Shown here piece after piece: positions 18,141-28,798 of a DNA stretch of 64,000 bases (the first letter of the stretch is position 1; each line of letters begins with the position of its first letter). The notes below the pieces were generated by a model. That model saw nothing but the letters and a program-made list of their open reading frames with translations. It did no database searches and was not told the origin of the DNA. Origin of the DNA: Corynebacterium confusum (GTDB lineage: Bacteria > Actinomycetota > Actinomycetes > Mycobacteriales > Mycobacteriaceae); contig NZ_CP047202.1 in assembly GCF_030408715.1 (NCBI RefSeq), forward strand, positions 1,328,294 through 1,392,293. Reading direction: 5' to 3'. A program made the position numbers and the translations under genes.

Positions 18141-19904
18141 ATGAAACAGATTTTCGCCGACGGTCTCGCCTCGCTGAGATCCGCACTACCCCGCCTGGGC
18201 ACGGCCGGTTCTCGGTCGGCGTTGCTGCACACCAGCGACGATCCGGCGGCCCGCGCGGACCGCGCAACGGGCGGAGAGAAAAGCTCCCGCTTCGACCTTT
18301 TGCCGGTGGATCCCGCGGGGGGTAGTCGGGGGCGATATTCCGTCAACCATCTGCGGGGCTTTTTCGTCCTCCGGTGGATGGGCACCGTCGGCGCGCTCCT
18401 CATCGCCTTCGGCGGCCTGGGCGCGGGCGCGGTGCCCGTGGTGGGCAACCCCTACGACAACGTCCCCTTCGGCTCCTTGATGTCCCGCATGCTCCAGACC
18501 GCCTCCGCCCTGGTCTTTCTGGGCGTGGCCCTGCTGGTGGTGGCCTGGGGATTGATGGCGCCCTACGTGGGCGCGCCCCTGCGCCGCGCGCAGCGTACTC
18601 ACCCCGCAATCGCCCCGCACCTTATCTGGCGCACCTTCGCCGGCTGGGTCATCCCGCTCATCCTGACCGCTCCCCTGTTCACCCAGGACATCTATTCCTA
18701 CCTGGCCAACGGCTCCATCGTCGTCGCCGGGCTGGACCCCTATTCGGCGGGCCCGGTACAGCTGCTGGGCCCGGAAAACGGGCTCGCCCGGTCGGTGCCG
18801 TTCATCTGGGCCAACTCCCCCTCCCCGTACGGGCCGGTCGCCCTAGGGCTGGCGGGCGCGGTCAGCTGGCTGACCCAAGACTCCATCCTCCTGGGCGTTA
18901 TCGCCCACCGCCTACTGTCCATCCTGGGCGTCGGCGCCGCCGGCTGGGCGCTGACCCGGTTGGCGCTGCGCTGCCGGGTAGGGGTCGCCACCGCCCTGTG
19001 GCTGGGCATCCTCAACCCGCTGACAGTCCTCCACCTCATCGGCGGCATCCACAACGAGTCCATCATGCTGGGGCTCATTTTGGTCGGCGTCGAGTGCGGC
19101 CTGCGCGCCGCCGACCGGGTCGCGGATCTCCCGGCTGGCGCACGGCTTAGTAACCCCGCCGGGCGCGCAACCACCGGATACCTGGCCCTGTCCGTCGCGC
19201 TCATCTCCTGCGCCGGCATGGTCAAGGTCACCGGCTTTATCGCCTTGGGCTTCGTCGGCATGACGCTAGCCCGCACGCTGGGCCGCCAACGGGACGCCAG
19301 CCCGCTGCGGGCCATCGCCTGCTCTGCCGCCATCCACCTGGCCCTGCTCATTGCGACCATCGCCGTGGTCACCGTGCTCACGGGCATCGGCCTGGGCTGG
19401 ATCACCGGCCAGGGCGGCGCGGCGACCATCCGGTCCTGGATGTCGGCGACCACCTCTGTGGGCGTGGGCACTGGCTTCCTCGGCATGCAGCTGGGGCTAG
19501 GCGATCACACCGATGCCATCCTCTCGGTCACCCGCACCCTGGGCGTCCTAGTCGCCGGGGTGTTTATGGTGCGCATGCTTTTCGCCACCTTCCGCGGCTC
19601 CATTCACCCGGTCGGCGGGCTGGGGGTCTCCACCGTGGTGCTGGTCGTCTTCTTCCCGGTGGTTCACCCCTGGTACATCTTGTGGGCGGTCTTTCCCCTG
19701 GCCGCCTGGGCCAACCGCCTCATCTTCCGCGCCGCTGTGGTCGGTTACTCGGCCATCGTCAGCTTCTTTGTCTTGCCCCGCGGCCTGGGGTTGCCACCGA
19801 TGACCATCCTGCTCATCTACCTCGCCGCGGCGGTAATGTTCGTCATAGTCGGCGGAATCTGGTGGGTGCTATTGCGCCGATCGCGGGTTGATCTCCTAAG
19901 GTAG
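18141..19904 (+). CDS. mptB: Alpha-(1->6)-mannopyranosyltransferase MptB
   Basis: A polyprenyl-phosphomannose-dependent GT-C glycosyltransferase that builds the alpha-1,6-mannan core of lipomannan and lipoarabinomannan at the plasma membrane. This 587-residue protein has a polar 70-residue N-terminus and then more than ten membrane segments. The family motif FTQDIYSYLANGS is followed by GLDPYSAGP in the first long external loop, with NPLTVLHLIGGIHNESIMLG further on. It is divergent from sufR across a 187-bp gap and begins a rightward run, as in the Rv1459c region. Confidence 0.93.
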   Translation: MKQIFADGLASLRSALPRLGTAGSRSALLHTSDDPAARADRATGGEKSSRFDLLPVDPAGGSRGRYSVNHLRGFFVLRWMGTVGALLIAFGGLGAGAVPVVGNPYDNVPFGSLMSRMLQTASALVFLGVALLVVAWGLMAPYVGAPLRRAQRTHPAIAPHLIWRTFAGWVIPLILTAPLFTQDIYSYLANGSIVVAGLDPYSAGPVQLLGPENGLARSVPFIWANSPSPYGPVALGLAGAVSWLTQDSILLGVIAHRLLSILGVGAAGWALTRLALRCRVGVATALWLGILNPLTVLHLIGGIHNESIMLGLILVGVECGLRAADRVADLPAGARLSNPAGRATTGYLALSVALISCAGMVKVTGFIALGFVGMTLARTLGRQRDASPLRAIACSAAIHLALLIATIAVVTVLTGIGLGWITGQGGAATIRSWMSATTSVGVGTGFLGMQLGLGDHTDAILSVTRTLGVLVAGVFMVRMLFATFRGSIHPVGGLGVSTVVLVVFFPVVHPWYILWAVFPLAAWANRLIFRAAVVGYSAIVSFFVLPRGLGLPPMTILLIYLAAAVMFVIVGGIWWVLLRRSRVDLLR

Positions 19905-19910
19905 AGCGGT

Positions 19911-20843
<933 letters not shown>

Positions 20844-20853
20844 GGGGAAAGCC

Positions 20854-21666
20854 ATGGATACACCAACCACACCTGCTGATTCCGCCCGGGCCGTCGGGCG
20901 CACCGCTGATTTCCCGCCCGGCACCTTCCGCCCGGCCCCGCAGCGGGCCTCGGCAGCCAAGCTCGCCTGGGCCCAGGGAGCCATCGAGTCCAAGCTCATG
21001 CTCCGCCACGGCGAGCAGCTACTGCTGAGCATCATCATCCCCGCGCTGTTGCTCTTCGGCGCGGCGCGGATGCCGCTGCTGGCGGACGAGATGAGCCTCA
21101 ACCAGATCTTCCCGATGGTGCTTGCCGTGGCCGCCACCAGCGCCGGCTTTACCGGGCAGGCCATCTCCCTGGCCTTCGACCGCCGCTACGGCGCCCTGAA
21201 GCGCACTGGTGCCTCCGGCGTGCCCGCCTGGACCATCGTGACCGGCAAGATCATGGCGGTGCTCTCCATGGTCACCGTCCAGGTGGTCGTCCTGGGCGCC
21301 ATCGCCGTGCTCCTGGGCTTTCGCACCAGCTGGCTCGGCGTGCTGCTGGCGCTAGTCATCCTGCTCTTCGGCGTGGCCACCTTCACCGCCCTGGGCCTTA
21401 TTTTAGGCGGGACGCTGTCCTCCGAAATCGTCTTGGCGCTGGCCAACCTCATCTGGTTCTTGCTGCTCGGCGTCGTCGGCTGGACGATGTACAGCCAGGG
21501 CCTGGGTTCCAACGGCCTGCTCAACGTGGTGCCCACGGTGGCCCTGGCCGGCGGGCTGGCCGACGCGTTCGCCGGTGACCTACCCTGGGTACAGATGCTT
21601 GTCTTGGCCGCCTGGGCGGGGGCCGCGTCGTTGGCGGCGGCCAAATGGTTCCGTTTCGAAGGCTAA
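20854..21666 (+). CDS. ABC-2 type exporter, permease
   Basis: This 270-residue membrane protein has a 45-residue cytoplasmic N-terminus and six hydrophobic segments, the size of an ABC-2 permease. Examples are LLLSIIIPALLLFGAA, MAVLSMVTVQVVVLGAIAVL and LVILLFGVATFTALGLILGG. RRYGALKRTGASGVP, the amphipathic loop common in this family, lies between the second and third spans. AAGGGGAAAG before ATG 20854 is a good ribosome site. Partner of the preceding ATPase. Confidence 0.9.
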   Translation: MDTPTTPADSARAVGRTADFPPGTFRPAPQRASAAKLAWAQGAIESKLMLRHGEQLLLSIIIPALLLFGAARMPLLADEMSLNQIFPMVLAVAATSAGFTGQAISLAFDRRYGALKRTGASGVPAWTIVTGKIMAVLSMVTVQVVVLGAIAVLLGFRTSWLGVLLALVILLFGVATFTALGLILGGTLSSEIVLALANLIWFLLLGVVGWTMYSQGLGSNGLLNVVPTVALAGGLADAFAGDLPWVQMLVLAAWAGAASLAAAKWFRFEG

Positions 21667-21740
21667 GTGTGAGTTATTTCTAAAAACCCAGCTTGAGACC
21701 TACTTTTCTTTTTAGTTCGACGTGAGTACGGAGTACCCTT

Positions 21741-22805
21741 ATGACCGTGAGTAACAACGTGACAATCCCTGCTTCCCCCGCCTCGGGTGATACCCGCCCC
21801 GGGTTCCTTTCCCGCCTGGGCGGCTTCGTCCGCAACCGCGTGCCCAGCCTGCGCCAGCAGCGCATCATTGCGTTCATCCTGCTGCTGTGCCAGGGCGGCA
21901 TTACGGTTTCCGGTTCCATCGTCCGCGTGACCGGCTCCGGGCTGGGCTGCGTGACGTGGCCTAATTGCCACCCCGGTTCGCTGGTGCCGCTGGAGGGTAC
22001 CGCCCCGCTGATCCACCAGTTCATCGAGTTTGGCAACCGCCTGCTGACCTTCGTCGTGCTGGCCGCCGCCCTGGCCGCCGCCTTCGCCATGCACCGCGCG
22101 CGCCGCCGCAAGGAGCTCAAGGTCTACGCCTGGCTCTCGGTCGCCGGCATCTTCGTCCAGGCCCTTATCGGCGCCCTGTCGGTCTTCATGAAGCTGAAGT
22201 GGTGGGCCGTGGCCATCCACTTCCTGCCGTCGATGATCCTGGTCTGGATCGCCGCGCTGCTGTATACCCGCCTGCGCCAGCCGGACGACGGCACCCCGAC
22301 CCAAGCCTTCCCGCATACCATCCGCAACCTGGCCGCCGTCGCCGCGGCCGCTCTGGCCATCGTGCTGATTACCGGCACCTTCGTCACCGGCTCGGGCCGT
22401 CACGCTGGCGACGCCGAGGAAGGCATGCTGGGCCGACTCCACCTGGACACCGAGTCCATGGCCGTCGTCCACGCGATGTGCATGTACGTCTACCTGGCCC
22501 TGACCCTGGTCGTCATCATCCTGCTCTACCGCAACCGGGTCGCGGCCCGCCCGCGCAACATCGGCTGGTACCTGGTGGTCGCTATTTTGATTCAGTGGGC
22601 CATCGGCGTCATCCAGGTCCGCCTGGGCATCCCCCGCTGGACCATCCCGGTGCACATCGGGATGTCCTCCCTTGTCACCGCCCTGACCGCGGCTCTCTAC
22701 GCCTACGGCTTCGTCCGTACCGGCGGTACAGAGGGCCTCAAAACGGGCTCGATCGAGGGTGATAAGCGCTACGCGGATCGCCAAGCTGCCCTCGCCGCGC
22801 GCTAA
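21741..22805 (+). CDS. ctaA: Heme A synthase CtaA
   Basis: Converts heme O to heme A for the aa3 cytochrome oxidase. This 354-residue membrane protein has eight predicted spans. TVSGSIVRVTGSGLGCVTWPNC is the CtaA N-terminal signature with a cysteine pair, and the heme-ligand histidines lie in PLIHQFIEFGNRLL, WAVAIHFLPSMIL, VVHAMCMYVYLAL and VHIGMSSLVTAL. GVIQVRLGIPRW is also typical. It stands alone, rightward, 75 bp after the exporter; ctaB for the previous step faces it beyond qor. Confidence 0.95.
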   Translation: MTVSNNVTIPASPASGDTRPGFLSRLGGFVRNRVPSLRQQRIIAFILLLCQGGITVSGSIVRVTGSGLGCVTWPNCHPGSLVPLEGTAPLIHQFIEFGNRLLTFVVLAAALAAAFAMHRARRRKELKVYAWLSVAGIFVQALIGALSVFMKLKWWAVAIHFLPSMILVWIAALLYTRLRQPDDGTPTQAFPHTIRNLAAVAAAALAIVLITGTFVTGSGRHAGDAEEGMLGRLHLDTESMAVVHAMCMYVYLALTLVVIILLYRNRVAARPRNIGWYLVVAILIQWAIGVIQVRLGIPRWTIPVHIGMSSLVTALTAALYAYGFVRTGGTEGLKTGSIEGDKRYADRQAALAAR

Positions 22806-22824
22806 AAACAGTTAACGTGGATGT

Positions 22825-23790
22825 ATGCATGCTATTCAAGTAAAGCGCACCGGCGGCCCGGAAGTACTGGAGTACGTGTCCGTGGATGCCCCCGTCCCCA
22901 ACGACAACGAGGTTCTCGTGGATGTCGAGCGGGCGGGGGTTAACTATATCGACACCTACTACCGCGAGGGCATCTATAACGCCAACGTTCCGTTCATCCT
23001 CGGCTTGGAAGGCGTCGGCCGCGTCAGCCACGATCCGCGCGGCGAGATCGCCGAGGGCACCCTGGTGGCCTGGCACCACGCCTTCGGCTCCTACGCCGAG
23101 CAGGTCTGCGTGGACCGCAACCGCATGGCCCAGGTGCCGGACGATTTCCCGCTGAATATCGCCGCGTCCATGATGCTGCAGGGCATGACGGCACACTACC
23201 TCACCCACGGCGTCTACCAGCTGGAGGAAGGCTCCACCTGCCTGATCACCGCCGGCGCCGGCGGCGTGGGCCTGCTGGCCACCCAGATGGCCAAGTATTT
23301 AGGCGCGACGGTCTACTCCGTGGTCTCCTCCGAGGAGAAGGAACAGCTGGCCTACGAGGCCGGCGCGGACCAGGTCTTCCGCTACTCCGACGTGCTGGCC
23401 GAGCAGGTCCGCCGTTTCAACGGCGGCCAGGGCGTCGACGTGGTCTACGACGGCGTCGGCCAGGCCACCTTCCAGGAGTCCCTCGAGGTCGTCCGCCCGC
23501 GCGGCACGGTCTGCCTGTTCGGCGCGGCCTCCGGCCCAGTTGAGCCCATCGATCCGCAGGTGCTCAACACCCACGGCGCGATCTTCCTGACCCGCCCGTC
23601 GCTGGCCGCTTACACGGCTACCGATGCCGAGTTCCAGAAGCGCTCCCAGGCCGTCGTCGAGATGATCCGCAGCGGCCAGCTGACCCTGCGCGTGAGCAAC
23701 GAGTACCCGCTCGAGCAGGCCGAGCAGGCCCACCGCGATCTGCAGGCCCGCAAGACCACCGGCTCCATCGTCCTCAACCCCCACGCCTAG
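22825..23790 (+). CDS. qor: Quinone oxidoreductase, zeta-crystallin type
   Basis: This 321-residue NADPH-dependent medium-chain reductase lacks zinc ligands. Visible are NYIDTYYREGIYNANVPFILG near the N-terminus, GMTAHYLTHGVYQL, the NADPH loop AGAGGVGLLATQMAKYLGA and RKTTGSIVLNP at the end. ATG 22825 starts MHAIQVKRTGGPEVLEY, the family pattern. It lies 19 bp after ctaA, possibly in one transcript, and ends at a strong terminator. It corresponds to Rv1454c by position. Confidence 0.93.
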   Translation: MHAIQVKRTGGPEVLEYVSVDAPVPNDNEVLVDVERAGVNYIDTYYREGIYNANVPFILGLEGVGRVSHDPRGEIAEGTLVAWHHAFGSYAEQVCVDRNRMAQVPDDFPLNIAASMMLQGMTAHYLTHGVYQLEEGSTCLITAGAGGVGLLATQMAKYLGATVYSVVSSEEKEQLAYEAGADQVFRYSDVLAEQVRRFNGGQGVDVVYDGVGQATFQESLEVVRPRGTVCLFGAASGPVEPIDPQVLNTHGAIFLTRPSLAAYTATDAEFQKRSQAVVEMIRSGQLTLRVSNEYPLEQAEQAHRDLQARKTTGSIVLNPHA

Positions 23791-23803
23791 CGCCTCAAGC
23801 GCT

Positions 23804-23866
23804 TAAAAACCCAGCCCGCCTACCACCCGGTGGATTCTTCCACCAAAGGTAGGACGGACTGGGTTT
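23804..23866. terminator. Bidirectional terminator between qor and ctaB
   Basis: AAAACCCAG-CCG-CCTACC (from 23805) pairs with GGTAGG-CGG-CTGGGTTT (to 23866), with two single-base bulges. A smaller hairpin CCACCCGGTGG/CCACC sits in the loop. It serves the convergent qor (+) and ctaB (-). Confidence 0.82.
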
Positions 23867-23897
23867 CGTGCTGTGCGCTCCCGAGTCTCCGCGCGGT

Positions 23898-24872
23898 CTA
23901 GAAGCCGAGGGCCCCGCCGACGGTCTGCCAGCCCAGGATGGCGTCGATGGACAGGCCGATAAAGAGCACGGACAGGTAGTTGTTCGAGTAGATGAACAAG
24001 CGCATGGGCTTAACGGTCTGCCCGCCCTTGACGCCCTGATGCAGGCGGATGGCCATCCACAGGAAGGCGGCACCGGAGAGCACCGCGACCACCAGGTAGA
24101 TCCAGGAGGTAGCCGGGACGATGAGCCAGGACACGATGACGGTGCCGATGGTGTACCAGACGATCTGGCGGGTGACCTCCTGGTCGGAGGCCACCACGGG
24201 CAGCATCGGGACGCCGGCGCGGCGGTAGTCTTCCTTGTACTTCATGGCCAGCGCCCAGGTGTGCGGCGGGGTCCAGAAGAAGATGATGAGGAATAAGACG
24301 ATGGCCTGCCACCATTGGCCCGGCTCGTCGGCCGGGGCATTGTCCTTGATGACGGCCCAGCCGACCATCGCCGGCATGCAGCCGGCCAGCCCGCCCCAGA
24401 CGATGTTCTGGGCGTTGCGCATCTTCAAAAACTTGGTGTAGACGAAGACGTAGAACAGGTTCGTCAGGATGACGAAGAAGGCGGCGAGCCAGGAGTTGGC
24501 GATAACGCCGAGCCAGAATATGGACAGCGCCAGCATGATCCAGGCGAAGATGGCGGCGTTGCGCTTGCTGATCTTGGCGCGGACCAGCGGGCGGGCGCGG
24601 GTGCGCTGCATCTTCTGGTCGAGGTCGTAGTCCACCACGTTGTTGAACGTGTGCGCGGCCGCCGCGCCCATCCAGCCGCCAAAGAGCGTGGAGAGGATGA
24701 GCCAGATATTGTCGCTGACGGCCTCGAAACCGCGCTGCGCCTGGAGCATCGCCGGAATTGCTGCGACGAGGAGGAGTTCGATGATCCTCGGTTTAGTCAG
24801 CGCAAAATAGGCCTTGATGGTCTCCAAGGAATCATCCTCCAGCGTCCTGGGCACGAGCGGGTTGGTGGTCAA
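23898..24872 (-). CDS. ctaB: Protoheme IX farnesyltransferase (heme O synthase) CtaB
   Basis: A UbiA-type membrane prenyltransferase that adds farnesyl to heme B, the step before CtaA. It has 324 residues and nine membrane spans. The first Asp-rich motif is [19 protein letters not shown] and the second [30 protein letters not shown] is the family N-terminus. The start is uncertain: TTG 24872 has no good ribosome site, GTG 24854 and TTG 24827 are alternatives, and an unused AAGGAG lies about 35 bp upstream. It is divergent from tkt. Confidence 0.94.
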   Translation of the reverse strand: MTTNPLVPRTLEDDSLETIKAYFALTKPRIIELLLVAAIPAMLQAQRGFEAVSDNIWLILSTLFGGWMGAAAAHTFNNVVDYDLDQKMQRTRARPLVRAKISKRNAAIFAWIMLALSIFWLGVIANSWLAAFFVILTNLFYVFVYTKFLKMRNAQNIVWGGLAGCMPAMVGWAVIKDNAPADEPGQWWQAIVLFLIIFFWTPPHTWALAMKYKEDYRRAGVPMLPVVASDQEVTRQIVWYTIGTVIVSWLIVPATSWIYLVVAVLSGAAFLWMAIRLHQGVKGGQTVKPMRLFIYSNNYLSVLFIGLSIDAILGWQTVGGALGF

Positions 24873-25370
24873 AAGGCGGCCGCTAAAGGCCGCAGTTAAG
24901 TGGTCGCTCCTTCGCGGGCGATAGTTCCGCGCACGCCGTGATTCGTTACCAACTTCACAACGCCGGCGGGTGGGAAGACTACGACGGAGCGTTAATCGGA
25001 CTAGGCGCGCCGCGAAAAAGAGCGCTCTGGTCCAGCCCCAGCCTTTCCTATCCCTGCCAGCCTACAACGTTTGGCTGATAAACCTTAAATTCTCTCCGCT
25101 GCCGTGTCGAGACACCTCGACACCAGCCGGCGGCAGTCCACCGAGCGCCCTGCCCGGGCGGTCACGTGCGGTGTGACCCCTGTTCAGGGCGAGCACGCAC
25201 CGCTCCCGTGCGGCGCCCCACCGCCGGGCCGGTCACTGTCGGCAAGCACAATTCGCCCCCGCCTTCGGTAGATGCGCCCGGAGGTGCTCCCTTGGGGACG
25301 CAAAGTTCACTAGACTGAGGGAGGAATTTTCTAAGCATTTAAGACACCGAGCTAGTAAGGACCATTTACC
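24873..25370. promoter_or_regulatory. ctaB-tkt divergent intergenic region (498 bp)
   Basis: No convincing gene is present. It must hold the promoters of ctaB and of the tkt-tal-zwf-opcA-pgl operon. Near tkt, TAGACT (25312-25317) is a possible -10 box but no good -35 is visible. GTCAC-N7-GTGAC at about 25159-25177 is an inverted repeat; its half-sites point opposite to the GlxR/CRP pattern TGTGA-N6-TCACA, so I do not call it GlxR. Several GC-rich short hairpins lie around 25185-25235. Confidence 0.5.
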
Positions 25371-27482
25371 GTGTCGGAAATTACCTTGTCGCCTGAGCTG
25401 CAGGCCATGACCGAGCGCCGCTACCCCGAGGATTGGACCGACCGCGACACCCGCGCGGTCGACACCATCCGCGTGCTTGCCGCCGACGCCGTACAGAACT
25501 GCGGGTCCGGGCACCCGGGTACCGCGATGTCGCTCGCGCCGCTGGCCTACACGCTGTACCAGCGGATCCTCAACCACGATCCGCAGGATAAGGACTGGGC
25601 CGGCCGCGACCGCTTCGTCTTGTCCGTGGGCCACTCCTCCCTTACCCAGTACATCCAGCTCTTCCTGGGCGGTTTCGGCCTGGAGATGGACGATCTGAAG
25701 GCCCTGCGCACCTGGGGTTCGCGCACCCCGGGCCACCCGGAGGTTCACCACACCGACGGCGTCGAAATCACCACCGGCCCGCTGGGCCAAGGCCTGGCTT
25801 CGTCGGTGGGCATGGCCATGGCCGCCCGCAAGGAGCGCGGGCTGTTCGACCCGGAGGCTCCCGCCGGTGAGTCCCCCTTCGATCACTTCGTCTACGTCAT
25901 CGCTTCCGACGGCGACCTGCAGGAGGGTGTGACCTCCGAGGCCTCTTCCCTGGCGGGCACGCAGCAGCTGGGCAACCTGATCGTCTTCTGGGACGACAAC
26001 CGCATCTCCATCGAGGACGACACCAACATCGCCTTCAACGAGGACGTCGTCGCCCGCTACGAGGCTTACGGCTGGCACGTCCAGACCGTCGATTCCGGCG
26101 AGGACGTCGTGGCCATCGAGAAGGCGGCGCGCGAGGCCCAGAAGGTCACCGACAAGCCCTCCTTCATCCGCGTCAAGACCGTCATCGGCTACCCAGCGCC
26201 GAACAAGATGAACACCGGCGGCGCCCACGGCGCCGCCCTGGGCGACGACGAGGTCGCCGCCACCAAGGAGATCCTGGGCTTCGACCCGCAGGAGACCTTC
26301 CACATCGACGCCGACGTGCTCGAGCACACCCGCGGGCTGGTCGAGCGCGGCGCGCAGGCCCACGCGGGCTGGCAGCAGCGCTTCGACGCCTGGGCGGAAA
26401 AGAACCCGGAGGCCAAGCAGCTCTTCGACCGGATGCAGGCCCGCCAGCTGCCGGAGGACTTCGCGGCCGAGCTGCCGACCTGGTCTACCGAGGACAAGCC
26501 GCTGGCTACCCGCAAGGCCTCGGAGGCGACCATCCAGGCGCTGGCCGCTGCCCTGCCGGAGATGTGGGGCGGCTCGGCCGACCTGGCCGGTTCCAACAAC
26601 ACCGTGATCAAGGGCGCGGATTCCTTCGGCCCGACCGCCATCACCACCGACGCCTGGTCCGCCCAGCCTTACGGCCGCAACCTCCACTTCGGCATCCGCG
26701 AGCACGCGATGTCAGCGATCATGAACGGCATCGCCCTGCACGGCAACACGCGCGTCTACGGCGGCACCTTCCTGATCTTCTCCGAGTACCAATTCCCGGC
26801 CATCCGCCTGGGCGCCCTGATGTCCACGGATACCTACTACGTCTGGACCCACGACTCCATCGGCCTGGGCGAGGACGGCCCGACCCACCAGCCGGTCGAG
26901 ACCCTGGCCGCCCTGCGCGCGGTGCCGAACCTGGCGGTGATCCGCCCGGCGGACGCGAACGAGACCGCCCAGGCCTGGGCCGCCGCCCTGGAGCGACCGG
27001 CCGCCCCGAAGGGCCTGTCGCTGACCCGCCAGAATCTGCCCATCCTGGAGGGCACCGCGGAAAAGGCCGCCGAGGGCGTGCGCCGCGGCGCCTACACCCT
27101 GGTCGAGGCCACCAGCGGCGAACCTGATGTCATCCTGATTGCCACCGGCTCCGAGGTCCAATACGCCGTCGAGGCCGCCAAGGTGCTCGAGGAGCAGTCC
27201 GTGCCCACCCGCGTGGTCTCCGCCCCGTGCCTCGAGTGGTTCGAGGAGCAGGACGCCGAATACCACGAGCAGGTGCTGCCGGCCAAGGTCCGGGCCCGCG
27301 TGTCCGTGGAGGCCGCGGTAGCACAGCCGTGGCACAAGTACACCGGCACCTTCGGCCGCAACATCTCCCTCGAGCACTACGGTGCTTCCGCCCCGGCGGA
27401 GGAGCTCTTCGAGAAGTTCGGCTTCACCGCCCAGGCCGTCGTAGAGGCTGCTCAGCAGTCCCTGGCCGCCGCCCGCGCGTAG
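25371..27482 (+). CDS. tkt: Transketolase
   Basis: A thiamine-diphosphate enzyme of the non-oxidative pentose phosphate pathway. It has 703 residues, the normal size. Seen are GHPGTAMSLAPLAYTLY, the TPP/Mg motif ASDGDLQEGVTSEASSLAG to DDNRISIEDD, GGSADLAGSN, the catalytic-loop segment HFGIREHAMSAIMNGIALHG, and GEDGPTHQPVETLAALRAVPN. GTG 25371 is preceded by AAGGA and begins MSEITLSPEL. First gene of the operon, followed 56 bp later by tal. Confidence 0.97.
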   Translation: MSEITLSPELQAMTERRYPEDWTDRDTRAVDTIRVLAADAVQNCGSGHPGTAMSLAPLAYTLYQRILNHDPQDKDWAGRDRFVLSVGHSSLTQYIQLFLGGFGLEMDDLKALRTWGSRTPGHPEVHHTDGVEITTGPLGQGLASSVGMAMAARKERGLFDPEAPAGESPFDHFVYVIASDGDLQEGVTSEASSLAGTQQLGNLIVFWDDNRISIEDDTNIAFNEDVVARYEAYGWHVQTVDSGEDVVAIEKAAREAQKVTDKPSFIRVKTVIGYPAPNKMNTGGAHGAALGDDEVAATKEILGFDPQETFHIDADVLEHTRGLVERGAQAHAGWQQRFDAWAEKNPEAKQLFDRMQARQLPEDFAAELPTWSTEDKPLATRKASEATIQALAAALPEMWGGSADLAGSNNTVIKGADSFGPTAITTDAWSAQPYGRNLHFGIREHAMSAIMNGIALHGNTRVYGGTFLIFSEYQFPAIRLGALMSTDTYYVWTHDSIGLGEDGPTHQPVETLAALRAVPNLAVIRPADANETAQAWAAALERPAAPKGLSLTRQNLPILEGTAEKAAEGVRRGAYTLVEATSGEPDVILIATGSEVQYAVEAAKVLEEQSVPTRVVSAPCLEWFEEQDAEYHEQVLPAKVRARVSVEAAVAQPWHKYTGTFGRNISLEHYGASAPAEELFEKFGFTAQAVVEAAQQSLAAARA

Positions 27483-27538
27483 TTTTTACCCGCCCGACCG
27501 AGCTACCTAACCCGAGATTTTCCTTAAGGAGAACGCAC

Positions 27539-28636
27539 ATGAACAACGTTGACAAGCTCGCCCAGATGGGCACCTCGACGTGGCTGGATGATCTGTCCCG
27601 CCAGCGTCTGCAGTCCGGTAACCTCCGCGAACTCATCGACACCAAGAGCGTGGTCGGGGTGACGACCAACCCGACCATCTTCGCCAAGGCCATGTCCCAA
27701 GGCACGGCCTACGATGCCGACATCGCCAAGCTCAAGGAGCAGGGCGCGGCCGTGGACGAGGCCGTCTACAGCCTGGCCATCGACGACGTGCGCGCCGCCT
27801 GCGACGAGCTGCACGACGTCTTCGTCGACAGCAACGGCGAGGACGGCCGCGTGTCCATCGAGGTCGACCCGCGTATCTCCGACGACGCCGAGGCCACCTT
27901 GAACCAGGCCCGCGACCTGTGGAAGCAGGTCGATCGCCCCAACGCGATGATTAAGATCCCGGCGACCGACGGCTCGCTGGAGGCCATCGAGGATGCGTTG
28001 GCGGAGGGCATCTGCGTCAACGTGACCCTGATTTTCTCCCTGAAGCGCTACGTCAAGGTCGTCGACCGCTACAAGGAGGGCATCCGCCGCGCGGAGGCCG
28101 CCGGCCTGGACGTGACTAAGATCTTCTCGGTCGCCTCTATCTTCATCTCCCGCATCGACACCGAGGTCGACAAGCGCCTAGAGGAAATCGGTACGCCTGA
28201 GGCGCTACAGCTGCGCGGCCAGGTCGGCCTGGCCGAGGCCAAGCTCTGCTACGGCTTCTTCGAGTCGGCCTTCCTCCACCCGGAGCACCTCCCCGCCCCG
28301 GATCCGCTGCCGGCCGGCGCGAACTTCCAGCGCCCGCTGTGGGCTTCTACCGGCGTGAAGAACCCGGAGTACCCGGCCACCCTGTACGTAACCGAGCTGG
28401 CCGGCCCGGAGACCGTCAACACCATGCCGGAGGCCACCCTGGACGCGTTCCTGGACACGGACGTGCGCCTGGGCGACGCCCTGACCGGCATGCTGGAGAC
28501 CGCCAACAGCACCTGCGGGCGCGCGGCCCAACTGGTCTCCCTCGAGGAGGTCTACGAGCAACTCGAGCAGGAGGGCGTCGACAAGTTCGTGGCCTCCTGG
28601 AACGAGCTGCTGGAGACCATGTCCGCGAAGCTCTAA
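27539..28636 (+). CDS. tal: Transaldolase
   Basis: This enzyme transfers a dihydroxyacetone unit between sugar phosphates using a Schiff-base lysine. It has 365 residues, the long actinobacterial form. VVGVTTNPTIFAKAM is the N-terminal signature, NAMIKIPATDGSLEAIEDAL contains the catalytic lysine in MIKIPAT, and ASIFISRIDTEVDKRL and FQRPLWASTGVKNPEY complete the family pattern. AAGGAGAA stands before ATG 27539. Possible transcript break downstream at the hairpin 28696-28727. Confidence 0.97.
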   Translation: MNNVDKLAQMGTSTWLDDLSRQRLQSGNLRELIDTKSVVGVTTNPTIFAKAMSQGTAYDADIAKLKEQGAAVDEAVYSLAIDDVRAACDELHDVFVDSNGEDGRVSIEVDPRISDDAEATLNQARDLWKQVDRPNAMIKIPATDGSLEAIEDALAEGICVNVTLIFSLKRYVKVVDRYKEGIRRAEAAGLDVTKIFSVASIFISRIDTEVDKRLEEIGTPEALQLRGQVGLAEAKLCYGFFESAFLHPEHLPAPDPLPAGANFQRPLWASTGVKNPEYPATLYVTELAGPETVNTMPEATLDAFLDTDVRLGDALTGMLETANSTCGRAAQLVSLEEVYEQLEQEGVDKFVASWNELLETMSAKL

Positions 28637-28695
28637 GGACTGTCCTCCGCCCGCCTGAAGGTCGGCGTTGTGTCCCCCCTCAAGCCGCGATTCGC

Positions 28696-28739
28696 AGCGC
28701 ACCGCCGAAGTAAACCGGCGGTGCGCTCCTCGCTACAAT
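28696..28739 (+). terminator. Hairpin between tal and zwf, with a possible -10 box just after
   Basis: AGCGCACCGCCG (28696-28707) and CGGCGGTGCGCT (28716-28727) are a perfect 12-bp inverted repeat with an 8-nt loop. No T-run follows, so it may be a processing or attenuation element rather than a full terminator. TACAAT at 28734-28739 resembles a -10 hexamer for zwf. Confidence 0.5.
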
Positions 28740-28798
28740 GGGTAACCGCAACCTTAAAATAAATATTGTCTTCTTAATCTCCGGCGAAAGGATTTCCC

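Noticed and set aside
25159..25177. GlxR (CRP-type) site upstream of tkt
   Set aside because: The half-sites are GTCAC...GTGAC, the reverse orientation of TGTGA-N6-TCACA, and the spacing differs.
25233..26705. 490-residue open frame opposite tkt
   Set aside because: Composition is typical of antisense GC-rich frames and it overlaps a certain transketolase gene.
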